Source: Sophora flavescens
Lineage: Eukaryota; Streptophyta; Magnoliopsida; Fabales; Fabaceae
DNA length: 64,000 bases
Assembly (NCBI GenBank): GCA_030762895.1
Contig: CM061065.1
Coordinates: 66,386,200-66,450,199, forward strand
Direction of reading: 5' to 3'
The notes beneath the pieces were generated by a model. That model did no database searches, was not told the DNA's origin, and saw only the letters and a program-made list of their open reading frames with translations. Positions 46,720 through 58,097 of this stretch are shown here, in pieces (position 1 is the first letter of the stretch; each line of letters begins with the position of its first letter). Made by a program: the position numbers and the translations under genes.

Positions 46720-47886
46720 ATGGATAATTATATGCAAAATTATGTGCCTAATGTTTATTATGAGCAACCATGCATGTATTATCCTGATTTTAGTGAACCA
46801 CCACCATGCATACATTATCCTAATTTCACTGGAAGTTATGAGTTTAATAGTGATTATGGCGTGCTTGGAGTGAATAATCATTTTAGCCAACAAAGTGGAG
46901 GACAGAGCACCTTGGATGAGATTGCATCTCTGATACAACAAATGACCGAGAACAATCAACGGATGGCACAACAAAATCTTGAATTCCAACAGAGGGTGGA
47001 GGCAAGTAATCTTGAATACCAGAGGAGAGAAGCTGAATCTCAGAAGTTGTCTATTCTAATTGACCAAATAGTCGCCAACTCGGCTGCACTGCTAACTCCA
47101 CATCCCCTTGAACAACATACAGATTCACAAGTGGTTATTCCTGATGATAATTTTGATAATGTTTCTGTTGATGAACTGTGTGTTGAATCCCCTGATTCTA
47201 ATGCCTGTGCTGATTGTAATGGCACTGCTTTGTGTATAGATTGTTATGTAGGTTTATTCTTTTCAGGAAACATAGAAAATGAGGATCAGGAGGACATCTG
47301 CTTCTCCGTGCCTGAGGATGATGAAGAACCTTTGGAAGTAGATGATTCAATTAAATCAAATGCATGTGTTGGGAGTGATGGGGTGGATGAATTGAGTGCT
47401 GAATTTCCAGACATTCAAACTTTTACTGATTCATTTTATTGTGATATATGTACTGACTCTACTAACACTAACCTTTGTGTGGTGTGTGCTGAAATTTCTG
47501 CATGTATAGCAGGTGATAACTTTGTTAGTGCAGTGAATGAAGAAAATGCAGAAGTTGAAGCAGCACCAGTAACCCTAGCTAACTGTTTGCCACCTCCCAC
47601 TGAGGAGCCACCAGTGATGGAGTTTAAGCCTTTGGATTTTGCACCATGGCCAGTCCAAGGGGTTGAATCCCAATTTTATTGGGAGGATTTTGTTGAGAAA
47701 GCGGTCATCTTTGACCCAAAAGGGAGTGAGAAGTCCGCCGCACTGGAAGGAGTCACCATAATTGTCAAGCACTCACTCCCAATTCAAGGCTGCAAGTTAT
47801 GGAAGCATGGAATGAACTCCCACCCTTTGGCTATCACTTGGGCCTTATGTTACAAGCAATGGGATCCTGGTGGACTACTCCAATGA
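46720..47886 (+). CDS. Uncharacterised 388-residue Cys-rich protein of an Athila-derived element
   Basis: ATG at 46720, about 110 bp after the primer site, in the place of gag; no internal stop. Residues 1-40 are rich in Tyr/Pro with a repeated C(M/I)xYPxF pattern. Residues 65-108 are Gln/Glu-rich and probably a coiled coil (LDEIASLIQQMTENNQ), similar to the C-terminal coil of Athila gag. Two C-x2-C..C-x2-C modules follow: C163/C166/C172/C175 and C241/C244/C253/C256, set in acidic sequence, resembling small zinc-binding units. Residues 279-333 match the post-protease linker of the Athila fragment (7181-7384). Capsid, CCHC knuckle and protease are absent. It may help RNA packaging or particle assembly with a partner; this is a guess. 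Intact while all neighbours are broken, partly because it is young. Confidence 0.7.
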   Translation: MDNYMQNYVPNVYYEQPCMYYPDFSEPPPCIHYPNFTGSYEFNSDYGVLGVNNHFSQQSGGQSTLDEIASLIQQMTENNQRMAQQNLEFQQRVEASNLEYQRREAESQKLSILIDQIVANSAALLTPHPLEQHTDSQVVIPDDNFDNVSVDELCVESPDSNACADCNGTALCIDCYVGLFFSGNIENEDQEDICFSVPEDDEEPLEVDDSIKSNACVGSDGVDELSAEFPDIQTFTDSFYCDICTDSTNTNLCVVCAEISACIAGDNFVSAVNEENAEVEAAPVTLANCLPPPTEEPPVMEFKPLDFAPWPVQGVESQFYWEDFVEKAVIFDPKGSEKSAALEGVTIIVKHSLPIQGCKLWKHGMNSHPLAITWALCYKQWDPGGLLQ

Positions 47887-49349
47887 GTTTTTCTGAACCT
47901 TGCTCTTTTAATTTTCTTTTCCTTGCTTTATTTCTGTTTTGTTTTCAATAAAGCTCCTGAATAATTTGAGAAGCTCAGGAGTTGTGTTGGGTCTTGTGTT
48001 GGCAAGTTTATTAGATTTGATTAATTTTTGCATAGATTGATTGCATGTTATGTGTTGACTGTTTCCCCCCTAGGATTTGAAAAATTTTTGAAAATTTGAT
48101 CCCCATATGATTGGAAACTGAACTTTGAGATTTTGTTATGATGGCATGATTTATGATAAGTTTGGGGTGATAGGGAAGCACACACTAGGAATATAATCTC
48201 TGTCAAACAATTTGCAAATAATGTCCAGGTGAGGTTTTGAGCCTCCAACATGTTTTTTTTAACTGTGAGAATCACTTTCAAGTTGCACTTTCCTGAATTT
48301 GATTGAATCTCTTTATGGTTTGCATGATTATGTGTTTGCTTCAAATGATTTAGGCATTTTCTTTGTAAATAACTACTTAGCCTAAAAATAACCAACCCTT
48401 AATGCATGTTCCTTAGTTAGCCCCATTGAGCCTGATTAGCCTGTTAATTCTTGTTAACCTTATGTTACAAGCCTAAAATCTGAAAAACCATGTTAACCCG
48501 ATCTTAGGATTAGGAGAGCATGGAATTTTAGCAAGAGAGTGGTTGCAAGAAACTAAGTTTGGGGTGGCTACAAGGATGTGACATGTCATTCTGGGATTGA
48601 GAAAAAGAAAAAAATATAATAAAAAGGTTGAAAAAAAAGGGGAAAGAAAAGAAAAGAAGAAAAAGAAAAAAAGAAAAGAAAAAAAAAGAAAAAAAAAGAA
48701 AAGAAAAGTGTAAAAATGTAAAAAAAAAAAAAGTATTTGAATAGAAATGGCTATAGTCACCCAAGGCAAAAAGAAGAATGAAGAAAGGAACTTGAGTGAA
48801 AATTCAAAGTGTAAAAAGTTCATGCTCTCTTAGTTCCTAGGGTCCTCAACCTAGTACCTTTGTATATCCTACCCTTAGCCAGGCCCCATTACAACCCATA
48901 AAGACCTTTTGATGTTGCATAAATATTTTCTGTGGGAATCATTTGGAGATGAAAATCAAATTTATGGGAAGTGTTCTTAAAAGTGAAATTGAGTGAAAAG
49001 TTGTTAGCCTGACACAAACTGAGCGATTGAGTGAACACTAAATGCCCTTGTGAGGAAGGCAGTTGTTTGAATTTGGTGATCTCTCTCTTGTGTATAACTT
49101 GGACCCCCTGCTTAGATTAATGATTGTTTGAATGATGAAATTCTCAATTGTTTAGAATAAATGATTGTGGGGATTACTTTGTTTAAAAGGGGGGGAACAT
49201 TGAAGAAAACTGTTTTGATGTATTGCTTGAAATTTGTGCAAAGTTGATTGAACTTTTAAGCTTGCCATGTTTTGCCATGTCTTGAGTCTTTTTAAGTTTT
49301 TGAGTTTTAGTTTACTTGGGGACAAGCAAAGTTTAAGTTTGGGGTATTT
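47887..49349 (+). other. Non-coding 3' half of the Athila-type element
   Basis: No gene. The phrase AAGTTTGGGGT occurs three times (48158-48168, 48555-48565, 49335-49345), the last just before LTR2 where it serves as polypurine tract. A polypurine run spans about 48597-48735. Long Phe-rich open frames on the minus strand here (48473-48823) are only its complement. Confidence 0.75.
48597..48735 (+). repeat. Low-complexity polypurine run
   Basis: About 140 bases almost purely A and G (AAAAAGAAAAGAAAAG-like). It could form triplex DNA or act as an extra plus-strand primer, but slippage expansion is enough to explain it. Confidence 0.85.
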
Positions 49350-50591
49350 TGACGAGCCTCTGGTTGACTGGTTTTATAACTAATAAAAACCTTGGCTTTG
49401 TGCTAATTTTATATCATTTTCACCCAAATTAGACTTGATTGTCTTTAAGCAGCATTTTGAGTCTGTAAAGTATTTTTAGGTTAATTTAGCTGATTTAGAG
49501 TTAAATAAAGTACTTATGCTATTTTCTGTTTTCAAGTTAATAAAAAGAAATAAATCTGGATCTTTCGCCCCGCGAGAAGGATGTTCGCCTCGCGAACCAG
49601 AAGGCGACTGTTCCAGAAATTGCCAACCATTCTGTCTCGCCCCGTGAAGACTTGCCTCGCGTCGCGAGTAATCCAACCCTGAAGACCAAAAGTCAGCACG
49701 ATTTATGCATGTTAAAGGTCACGGCTGTGGCAGTTTGGAAATTGAAGAGTTTCGCCTCCCGAATGATAAGCTCGCCTCGCGAGAATACCAAAAGTTGAAG
49801 ATTCGCCTCGCGAGACAGCGTTCGCCTCGCGAGTCCGCTGATTCCAGATTCTGTATATAAGTCAGTTTTAGACAGAACTGAAAGAGCGAGTAAGCTGGCT
49901 AGTTTTAGTCAGAGTAGCTAGTTAGTCAGTAGTAGTTTCAGTAGTTTATTTTCTTTTCTTTTCTTTTGTGTTTATTCCTGTAATGGAGAGCTAGTCTCCT
50001 AGATTAATCTACTGTGATTGGTTTCCATTTACATTTGAGGTTATGTAATTCCTGTTTCATTTGCTTTTCTCTTTTCAATGCCATGTTATACATTTCTGTT
50101 TGTTATTTCAGGAGTGTATAGTGTTGTGTTGATTCATTTCGGTGGTGCTATGTTCTTATACTTAATCGCGTTTGTTATTTCGCGTGTGTTCATTCATGTT
50201 CGTTTGTTCATGAGGGCTTAACCCCGTTTGTTATTTCGGGAATAGGAACATACATCCGTAATAGCGATTCGTTTGTTATTTGTTGCTACAACCGGGAGGG
50301 GATTAGAATCTACTTAGGGCTTAGAATTTACATGAACCAATGATAGTGGGAAACCGAGAACAGTAGGTTAATCGCTTTAGTTTATTTGTTAATCTCTTAA
50401 ACTGCTCTGTTTTCATTTCTATGCTTTTGTTTGTTTTCTTTATTTTATTTCACTCCAACCCCCCCAAAACTGATTTTCTGTTAGTAATAGCAACCTAAGA
50501 GTCCTTGTGAGACGACATCCGAGTTGTCGCTTCCCTATCTACATTATTTTGTAAACGCTCGTTCTTTTTGGCGAGTGGCGACAACGCGACC
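49350..50591 (+). repeat. LTR2 of the non-autonomous Athila-type element
   Basis: 1242 bp; starts TGACGAGCCTCTGG and ends GCGACC(A). It keeps the 82-bp segment with two CGCCTCGCGA-type motifs missing from LTR1, so it is the more complete copy. Confidence 0.9.
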
Positions 50592-50596
50592 ACTAC

Positions 50597-51308
50597 CATC
50601 CTTCTTCTTCACCAACAACATCGGCGCTCCCCATGGGGATACGCTAGGCCTGATGAAGTGCTTCTGCATCAGATCCTCTAACTGTTTCTTCAACTCCGCT
50701 AGCTCTAGAGGAGAAATTCTATATGGTGTTATGGATATAGGCCATGTGCCAGGCACTACGTCTATGGTAAACTCCACATCCCTCTTTGAGGGTAGTTTGT
50801 AAACGTCCCCCGGGAATACTTCAGGAAATCCTCGCACAACGGGCACGCTTTCAACATCAGGAGGGCTCTCGACTTCAAGGGAAAATAGCATCATGTACAC
50901 TTGGGCCCCTTCATTCATTGAAGCCTTAACTTGGTTGGCAGAGAGAAAGCTAGGATCCTTAGACTCCACCAGAGTTCCAAAAACTATGGTTTTATCGAAG
51001 CAATTCAGAAGAGCGTGGTTGGAAGATAACCAGTCCATGCCAAGGATAACATCAAGGTATTTTATAGGTAAGCATACAAGATCAACAATAAAGTCTCTAC
51101 CGTCTATGGTAATAAGAATATTCTTGCATGCATAAGAAGTAAGAACATGTTTATTCGTGGGTGTGGGAACAACTAAATCACACTCAAGAAGTGGCATAGG
51201 CAACTTAAGACTCGTAGCACATTCATATGACACAAACGAGTGGGTCTCACCCGAATCAAACAATACAGTTAAACGAATTCCCCTAATGTGGTACATACCT
51301 TGGATCAA
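50597..51308 (-). pseudogene. Tekay-like protease and N-terminal reverse transcriptase
   Basis: The open frame from 51308 holds VLFDSGETHSFVS (retropepsin D-S-G; the usual DSGATHSF has Glu for Ala), DVILGMDWLSSNHALL, then the RT entry FPEVFPGD, PISITPYRISPLELAEL, IRPSVSPWGAPMLLVKKKDG. There it is cut by the nested element at 50596; the continuation is at 45428 and below. Residues read across the edge (50596-50544) belong to LTR2, not to this protein. Confidence 0.88.
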
Positions 51309-51390
51309 ATCTTCGTATTCGGAGGCCTCAGCCTCCTCTCCCCGTGGTCAACAGTCGATTGGCTTGAGGCTTCTGACCCTTGCTCGTACT

Positions 51391-52287
51391 CTACGACTCT
51401 GACTTTCCTCCCTCGCAGTTCCGGCTGATGTGGCCATGCTTGCCACACTTGAAGCAGATGATGTCCGTCTCCTTGCATTGGGTAGTGAAGTGGTTCCGTC
51501 CACACTTGCCGCAGCGAAGAGGTCTAGAATCGGAAGAATCCCATCTCCTGGACCTGTCTGAAGAAAACTGAGACTTCTTGCCATCCCGCTTGAAGTCCTT
51601 GCCATCTGGTGCGAGACACGGCTTCCACTTGTTTCCCTGATCACTCTTCATGTTACTCTGGCTATCTGATCCCTTAAAGGCCGACCCTCCAGACTTGTAG
51701 GCATCTTCATATATCTTGCAATTTTTCACTAAAACTAGTAAGACTCGGATCTCCCGTTAGCTGATAGCTTGCTTGATCTCTGGACGCAGACCATCCTCAA
51801 ACCTCACGCGTTTGGAACGATCGTTCTCCACATACTGATATAGTGTATAGTAACGGGCGAGCTCCTCAAACTTAGCTGCATACTCTCCTACTGACATGTT
51901 ACCATGCTTCAGCACCAGAAATTCCATCTTCTTCTTGTCCATGATGTTTGCCGGAAAGTACTTCTCGAGAAACATGTCCTTGATCACAGTCCATGTGATC
52001 ATAGTACCCTCCGCTTGCAAGCACTGACAACAGTTCTCCCACCAATGCTCAGCCTCCTCTGTCAGCTTTAAATTCCCAAAGATGACCTTCTGCTAATCAT
52101 TGCATCCCATGGCTCGGAATATCTTCTCGGTCTCCCTCATCCACAATAGGGCACCCTCAGGATCGTAAGGTCCCTTGAAAGACGGCGGATTGTTCAGCTG
52201 GAACTTGTCGAGACCTTGGAACACAGCTGGTCCCCCGTTGTTATTGGCATTCTGGTTCTGGCCTATCGCATTGGCAAGGAGTGCCAA
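51391..52287 (-). pseudogene. gag: Tekay-like gag
   Basis: Three pieces: 52287-52093 (FQLNNPPSFKGPYDPEGA, start of the capsid), 52020-51757 (KDMFLEKYFPANIMDKKKMEF, ..SVGEYAAKFEEL), and 51729-51391 with two CCHC-type knuckles CGKCGRNHFTTQC and CFKCGKHGHISRNC. The first knuckle is of the less common CxxCGRxH form usual in this clade. Stops at about 52093, 51757 and a frameshift near 51740 split the frame. The true start is probably upstream of 52287. Confidence 0.85.
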
Positions 52288-52501
52288 AGCATCTGCGATA
52301 GCCTGTCATTTCTGCCTCCTCTTCATGCCATAAGTTATTGTAAACGCCCAAGACAACTTGTTAAATACATGGAACTTAAAGCAGGAAAAGCTACAACTTC
52401 TAACATAAAGCATCATTGTCTATAACAAGCATAGACAATTCAAACAGGAGCTCACAACAAACTCACAACAGACTCATACCACATCCGGACAAGGCCGAAC
52501 T

Positions 52502-52513
52502 TCTCTGATACCA
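52502..52513 (-). other. Primer binding site, tRNA-iMet
   Basis: The minus strand reads TGGTATCAGAGA five bases after the LTR end GGGTGTCACA; complementary to the 3' end of initiator tRNA-Met. Confidence 0.88.
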
Positions 52514-52518
52514 CTACA

Positions 52519-55045
52519 TGTGACACCCTCTACCCCACATACGTATACAGCATTAAAATATAAGATAATTTTAAAATAAACATCATTTATTGAAATAATC
52601 AAAACTAAGGTAAAAGGTACCACATCGTATCAAGTCTCAAAACGCGGAAAATAAAAATATAACATAAACAAAAGGAAACCCAACCCGGATGTCACATTAC
52701 AGAGCTGGTATAACCAATCCAGAAAATATCCTCGGATACAAATTGAACAACTAATTAACTACTGAAAAACTGGAAATCCTAACTAAAGAGTCGCGGCTCC
52801 TAGGAGTCACTGCTCAACTGGCCGCTCGCCGTCCACTGCATAAAAGTTACATGCCACAACAAGAAACATAGAGATAGGGAGTAATAAACATGACTATGAA
52901 TATAATGGCAAGGAAGCAGTTAGCAAGACGAGCATACATCAACAATCATGTTATAACATACAACAATATAACATATCAACATCATAATATAAGAGTGTAT
53001 GCTATGCAATGCAAACTCTGCTCCACTACTCCATTATGCACTTGGATCCATCTATCTCAGGAAGTCAACTTTGGAGTTACATTTCCACATTGGCCAATAA
53101 GCACCAACACCGGGTCAATCACCAAACCTCGGATGGACCCTAAGGATAGCCGATGCACCTTACTCGCAGATGCGCCACCACGATTGTACATGATTCACTT
53201 GAATCACTGCGGATGGCCAGATCGCCTTACTCACGGACGACCTCCCCTATGTTGAACATCCTCCACTAACACCTCTGATGTGTGAATGCATGCTCAACAC
53301 AACACACAAACATAACCACCACCTCTGCTTGGGTCCATAGGCTACCCAAGTTTTATCACCATCAACACCTCAACTATCGAAGATTATCGTTATTGTTTTG
53401 TATTCATTAATTAAACACTCTAGTTGTTATGTACTAGAGATTACCACCTTGATCATCAAGCATCAAGGCCCCCTTGTCCACTAGGCTACCAAGGTACAAT
53501 ATCATCATTAACACTCTAACCATTTAGCACTAGAGATTATCACCTTGACCATCATGCATCAAGGCCCTCTTGACCACTAGGCTACCAAGGTACATTAATC
53601 TTATCACTTGTCTTTGGTATTCATGTGTTGTTGGTATTTTATTAAGTCTTTTTAAAGCCTTTGGGGTCAAACACCCCTAACTTAGCATTTTGCGTCTATT
53701 CTGGATAGGTAATCACGGGTGTGCTCACCCCTCAGCACGGTCATGCTGAGCTGACAATCAAGTACGGTCGTGTTGACTGTTGAGCATGGGCATGCTTAAG
53801 CAGCGCGCCCAGTTCTGGGTTTGAATGGGAGCATGGGCGTGCTCCTTGTTGAGCACGGGCGTTCTCGAATGCGCACCCTATTGTTTTGGGCAGTTGGGTC
53901 ACAGACCCTATTGTCTCTTCTTTGGACATTCTCAGATTCAATCCTAAGGCTCTTCTAATCCATAACTCATCAGTTTTGTTAATATTGAATTAATGTTCAT
54001 GTCTTACAATTAGAGAGGAATTAATCCTTTACTCTCATTCCATTAGTTGTCCCTAATCACTCAAGATCAATCCTTACGGTCTAGCCAAGGACCATCAACA
54101 ATAACCTCATCTCTCATTACTACGATTCAGTCTTATGAACAAGGGGAACAACCTCCCTTCACATGGTTTAACATTTTTATCGTTTAACATTAACGCATCA
54201 CAACATCACTCAACAGCCAATACATCATCAGCTCACAATTATGATAAGCATCCAATCATAGCAACTTACATCATTATGTTCATAACAATCAATGATTCAT
54301 AAAAAGGCATTCATATCAACCTCAACAATTAATAATCATACTAAACTGAAGATATTGTCAAACATAAAGGGTTATGGGAACCCTTCGTCTTACGCTACCC
54401 CCAAGCCTACATACTCATACTATTCCTTCTCCCCATACCTGGTATGAAGATTTCCCGTTAAACTGATCGAACAGCTCGACAAACAATCCCAAGCCTTGGT
54501 TAACACAAATAGGGTTAACCAATTAGTTCCCAATTCAACAGAATGAAAAGGAACACAAGAGGTAAGGACGTTTACCTTGCATTAATTGGCACCACTGCAT
54601 GATTGTCTCTCCCAAAGAGCAAGAATGCCAAGAACAGTTTGGGTTCAAAGAGGAAGAGGGGGAGACGTTGCCATCACACTTAGGGTTGCCTAAAGTGCCA
54701 ATTTGAAGGTTGTAACGCATAACCCTCACAATCTAATGTCTATATAAAGACTCATACCTAAGCACGATCGTGCTTACTGTTGAGCACGGGCGTGCTCAAC
54801 TTAGCGCCAACAAGACGCGCCTGACTGCTGAGCACGGTCATGCTCTCTAATGAGCACGAGCGTGCTCACATCAGCGTCTACGAGACATAAGCAGCCTTAA
54901 GCATGGGCGTGCTAATACATGAGCACGGGCGTGCTCATGCGTCAGGAAGGGATTTTTAACCCAAAAATTCCACTTAGCCCACTCTAAACCTTCCTAATAA
55001 ACAAGGAACATATAAAAGCACTTATACGAAAAATGGGGTGTTACA
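52519..55045 (-). repeat. 5' LTR of the Tekay-like element
   Basis: 2527 bp. In sense: palindrome cluster 54940-54765, TATA-like TTTATATAGAC (54741-54748), leader, donor GCAAG|GTAAACG near 54575, second palindrome cluster 53870-53715, acceptor TTTTATGCAG|TGGACGG at 52835. The pair of donor and acceptor would remove about 1.74 kb lying within the LTR. Confidence 0.88.
54741..54748 (-). promoter_or_regulatory. TATA box of the Tekay-like 5' LTR
   Basis: TTTATATAGAC on the minus strand, directly after the GAGCACGGGCGTGCTC cluster. The same motif is in the 3' LTR near 42640. Confidence 0.55.
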
Positions 55046-55261
55046 ATTTGTCTTAGGGGGAGCTCTGTAGCTCTCTTAGACTTTGCTCACTCAAATTTAA
55101 TAAGTTTTAGTCATCATCAAAAAGGGGGAGATTGTTGAAACCAAAGTGGTTATGGATAATCTCCTAAGTTTTGATGCAAACAAAAAGATTAAATTTGTGT
55201 GGCAAAGTTAAGTTAAAGGTCTAACTCATCTACTCTTGTATCGCTGAACTATTTTTAGTAC
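55046..55261 (+). mobile_element. 3' end of the SIRE-like element: polypurine tract and start of 3' LTR
   Basis: AAAAAGGGGGAGAT (55119-55132) is followed by TGTTGAAACC (55133), matching the 5' LTR at 29032 for about 130 bp up to TTTTTAGTA. At 55262 the sequence becomes unrelated, so the 3' LTR is broken there by deletion or another insertion. Confidence 0.85.
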
Positions 55262-56199
55262 CTGCATCATCTCAACGTTTGATCATGGAGAAGCCCACCG
55301 TTAGAGCATTGGCACGCTTAAACATGGGTCACATGGACACTTGAGCATGGTATGGTCCATGAAACGTAGTGGACACGTGGCAGCGAAGAAACAATGTGTG
55401 ACGAAAACGTGGCAGAATAGGTTCCACGCTCGATCATGGAGAGACTCCACACTAGAGCATTGGCACTCTTGAACGTGGGGGTGGAGCATGCTCAAGACTG
55501 CCCAGTGCTGAAGCTCACCCCAAAGTTGTTTTCTTTCCATTCTCTTGGGCATTTTCTTCATTTTGGATGTTGCACCAGGAGAGTTAGAGAGAGAAGTTGT
55601 GGAGGTTAAGTGAGAAAAGTTGTGATTGAGAGGAATCCGTCTGTCCGATTTCGATTCTGACTTTGCTTTTGAAATCAGGGAAATGTATACATCATATATC
55701 TACAATCAATTCGTCGATCTCTAGAGGAAAATTTTGGAGCATCGAGGAGCTCCCGAGGACGCGTGGCAACAGCTGTAGTGTATAGGTGTGAGCAGTTTTT
55801 GAGGTTTCGAGTGTTAGCGATGAAATTTCTGATTATTGACAGATGTACTTCGACAGGCTGACGAAGGAATTGGAGTGATAGCTAATATTTTCTAAGTATT
55901 GAAAATATTCAGTTGACAAGAAATATGATCCGACGACAGGAAGAAATTGACAACAAAGTTCCTAACGGAGCATTATAAAGTTATAATGAGCATGAAGAAG
56001 GACTTGTCAAAGATGAAAAGGAAGAGAAAAAATGACTAAGTCCCCTCGTCCGACGAGAGATTATCAAGACAAGGTGTCAAAACAACAAGACCGTCAAAGA
56101 CAAGCAAGTTGACATGGTAGCGGTTCAAGAGATTGAGTAGTTAGAAGAGTTGGTTTGACAAATAGTTGAATTCAAATATAAGAAAACTGCCAGATACGT
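55262..56199. other. LTR-like sequence of unknown element
   Basis: It contains AGCATTGGCACGCTTAAACATGG-like palindromes resembling those of the Tekay LTRs, and a leader-like stretch (55570-55800). Probably a broken Gypsy LTR or internal region. No gene is supported; the 86-codon minus frame at 55301-55561 shows no domain. Confidence 0.35.
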
Positions 56200-56471
56200 T
56201 GTGACACCCTCTACCCCACATGTATTTTTAAAGCATTTAAATAAAAGATATAAAACAAAAACATGCATTTATTTCATAAAATAAAAACCATGGTAAAAAG
56301 CACCACATTGTAACAATGTCTCAACGCAGAAAAATAACATAGTTTAACATAACAAAACATAGCATAAAATAAAGCCAACCCCGATTCACATTACAGAGTT
56401 GGTATAACCAAAAATCCAGAAACATCACAGATAAACAACATAACTAGGACAAACTGGAAACTAAATCATAA

Positions 56472-56524
56472 CTACGAGGAAGCGGCTCCTCGGAGCCACT
56501 CCTCAACTAGCTGCTCACCATCCT
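56472..56524 (-). other. Micro-exon candidate at the LTR end
   Basis: Following TTTATGCAG, a short frame continues AEDGEQLVEEWLRGAAS to a stop at 56472. The same place in the Tekay LTRs reads (T)EDGE. The conserved acceptor and acidic start are the reason to list it. Confidence 0.4.
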
Positions 56525-57596
56525 CTGCATAAAGATAAGGTACATACAAACAACAATAGAAAGATGGGGAGTAAGAAACATGTATTAAATATAATATCAA
56601 AGGAAGTAGGTAGTAAGACGAAAATGCATCATATAAACATAGTATATCGAACATCACAACATATCACTATATCAACAGCATATATATACATCATATAAAA
56701 CATGTATGCTATGCGATGCAGCGCTACTCCACTACTCTGTTATGCACTTGGATCCAATATACCTTAGGAAGTCAACTTCGAAGTTACCTATCCACATTGG
56801 CCAATAAGAACGAACACCGGAATTCACCAAACCATGGGTGAACCCCTCGGATAGACGACGTACCTTACTCTCGGATGCGCCACCACGGTTGTACATTATT
56901 CACTTGAATCGCTGCAGACAGCCAGATCGCCTTACTCACGGACGACCACCCCTATGTTGAACATCCCCCACTAATAAATCCGATGCATGTATGCGTGAGG
57001 AACATCAACACACAAACAACAAAACATCACCTCCACTCGGGCCACTTGGCTACCCAAGTTTTATCACCATCAACACCTCGACTACTTGGCTATCGAGGCC
57101 CCCTTGGCCACTAGGCTACCAAGGTTCAACGTTATCTTTAAATTAACACTCTGGCCAATATGCACCAGAGCTCAACACCTTGACCAATATGCATCAAGGC
57201 TATGTGAATCCCTAAAACCCGGCATCACATGGTTACCCGTTGCGGAAAATAAACCTATTTAAAACGTTGGTCGCTTTCGGAAAAATAACATTTTATATAG
57301 GGTTACTGAAAAAGGGTACTCAAATTTTCTTTTGTTAAAAGAAGTTAAGAAAAGGTGACGAACACTCAGAACATGAAAATAAACATCATGCATATAAATA
57401 TAACTGTCCCACTTGGGATCTTAGGTTTGATTACAAAACAGGCCTTGTCGAACCGGTTAACATACACTAAAACAACTACTGAAGAAACAGGTAAAAAGAA
57501 ACATCAAATCTGGGATAGGGAACTGGGTACAAGACTCAAAAGATGGCTCTAAAGGCCTAGGGACTATCGGGACATCTCCAAAATCTGATGAATGAT

Positions 57597-58097
57597 CTAC
57601 CAATGCCTCCTGCATGCAGAGTGACCGCAGACGCTACCCCGAGACGAGATATCAGATGCCAGATCGATAACTTCACCGCCATCGTCGATAGGGACGTCGT
57701 CATCTCCGGGATCCTGCGGATGGTACTCTGGCTCCTCCTCCTCCTTGTCCTCGACCTCTATCAGCTCAAGAGGTTCTTCCTCGGGATCCTCTTCAGGATC
57801 CTCCTCCACTGGATCCTTCGGAAGCGGTTCAACTGGATCAAAATGCTTATGAAGGAGACCGGTGACTTGTAGCGTATGAAGGTAGTATCATGGAGTTGGA
57901 AGTGCCACATTCCTCGTCTCGACGGTATGAATCCTTCTTACGGGCACTCCGTTAGCATTCGTCTCGGTAGTCATGACTGGTCCTCGATACGTCACGGTCG
58001 TCGCACCCTTATGTATAGTCCAGTTCCCTGCCGTCCCAGCATGATCAAACACTTCGCTCCTCGAGCTCGACTGTGCCAAGGGAACATTCGGATCCAT
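57597..58097 (-). pseudogene. LTR-encoded acidic protein frame, one break
   Basis: ATG at 58097 opens a 69-codon frame (MDPNVPLAQSSSRSEV..) that ends in a TGA at 57888; after a shift of frame the reading continues with a very acidic stretch (EEDPEEDPEEEPLELIEVED, about 57810-57730) to 57597. The two parts were probably one frame of about 160 codons. It lies inside the LTR, between the predicted donor and acceptor. I do not recognise it; long Asp/Glu tails of this sort recur in plant Gypsy LTR or gag regions. Confidence 0.45.

Larger units (their letters stand above)
45429..50591 (+). mobile_element. Non-autonomous Athila-type LTR element with one intact novel frame
   Basis: LTR1 45429-46589, primer site for tRNA-Asp 46595-46612, one open frame 46720-47886, a long non-coding stretch, a polypurine tract 49336-49348, LTR2 49350-50591. 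The target duplication ACTAC (45424-45428, 50592-50596; the first A may belong to the LTR end CA) lies in the Tekay RT. LTR and primer site match the Athila fragment at 3439. No capsid, protease, RT or integrase is present, so movement would need an autonomous Athila. The layout is that of a LARD-type derivative. Confidence 0.9.
40452..55045 (-). mobile_element. Tekay-like chromovirus (Ty3/Gypsy), minus strand, with nested element
   Basis: 5' LTR 52519-55045, primer site 52502-52513, gag, protease, RT, RNase H, integrase with a C-terminal chromodomain-like tail, polypurine tract 42939-42952, 3' LTR 40452-42938. LTRs run TGTAACACCC..GGGTGTCACA in sense. It is inserted into the SIRE-like element and is itself split in the RT by the element at 45429-50591. 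The LTRs are similar but with visible differences and indels, so it is older than its own insertion and the copy is inactive. Confidence 0.9.
29032..55261 (+). mobile_element. SIRE-like Copia with envelope-like region, interrupted twice
   Basis: 5' LTR 29032-30450, primer site 30453-30466, gag, protease, integrase, RT/RNase H to about 35241, an envelope-like region 35664-40307, then a polypurine tract at 55119-55132 and the first ~130 bp of the 3' LTR. A CACTA element (36736-38289) and a Gypsy element (40452-55045) are inserted. The extra gene after pol, the LTR start TGTTGAAAC and the A/G tract are typical of SIRE/Maximus. Every gene has stops or frameshifts. The 3' LTR is cut at 55261, so no target duplication can be checked. 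Confidence 0.88.

Noticed and set aside
48473..48823. 116-codon Phe/Leu-rich frame on the minus strand as a membrane protein
   Set aside because: It is the complement of a polypurine run in a retroelement.
57355..57552. 65-codon frame starting MTNTQNMKINIMH
   Set aside because: Inside the long LTR, opposite to its sense, no domain.
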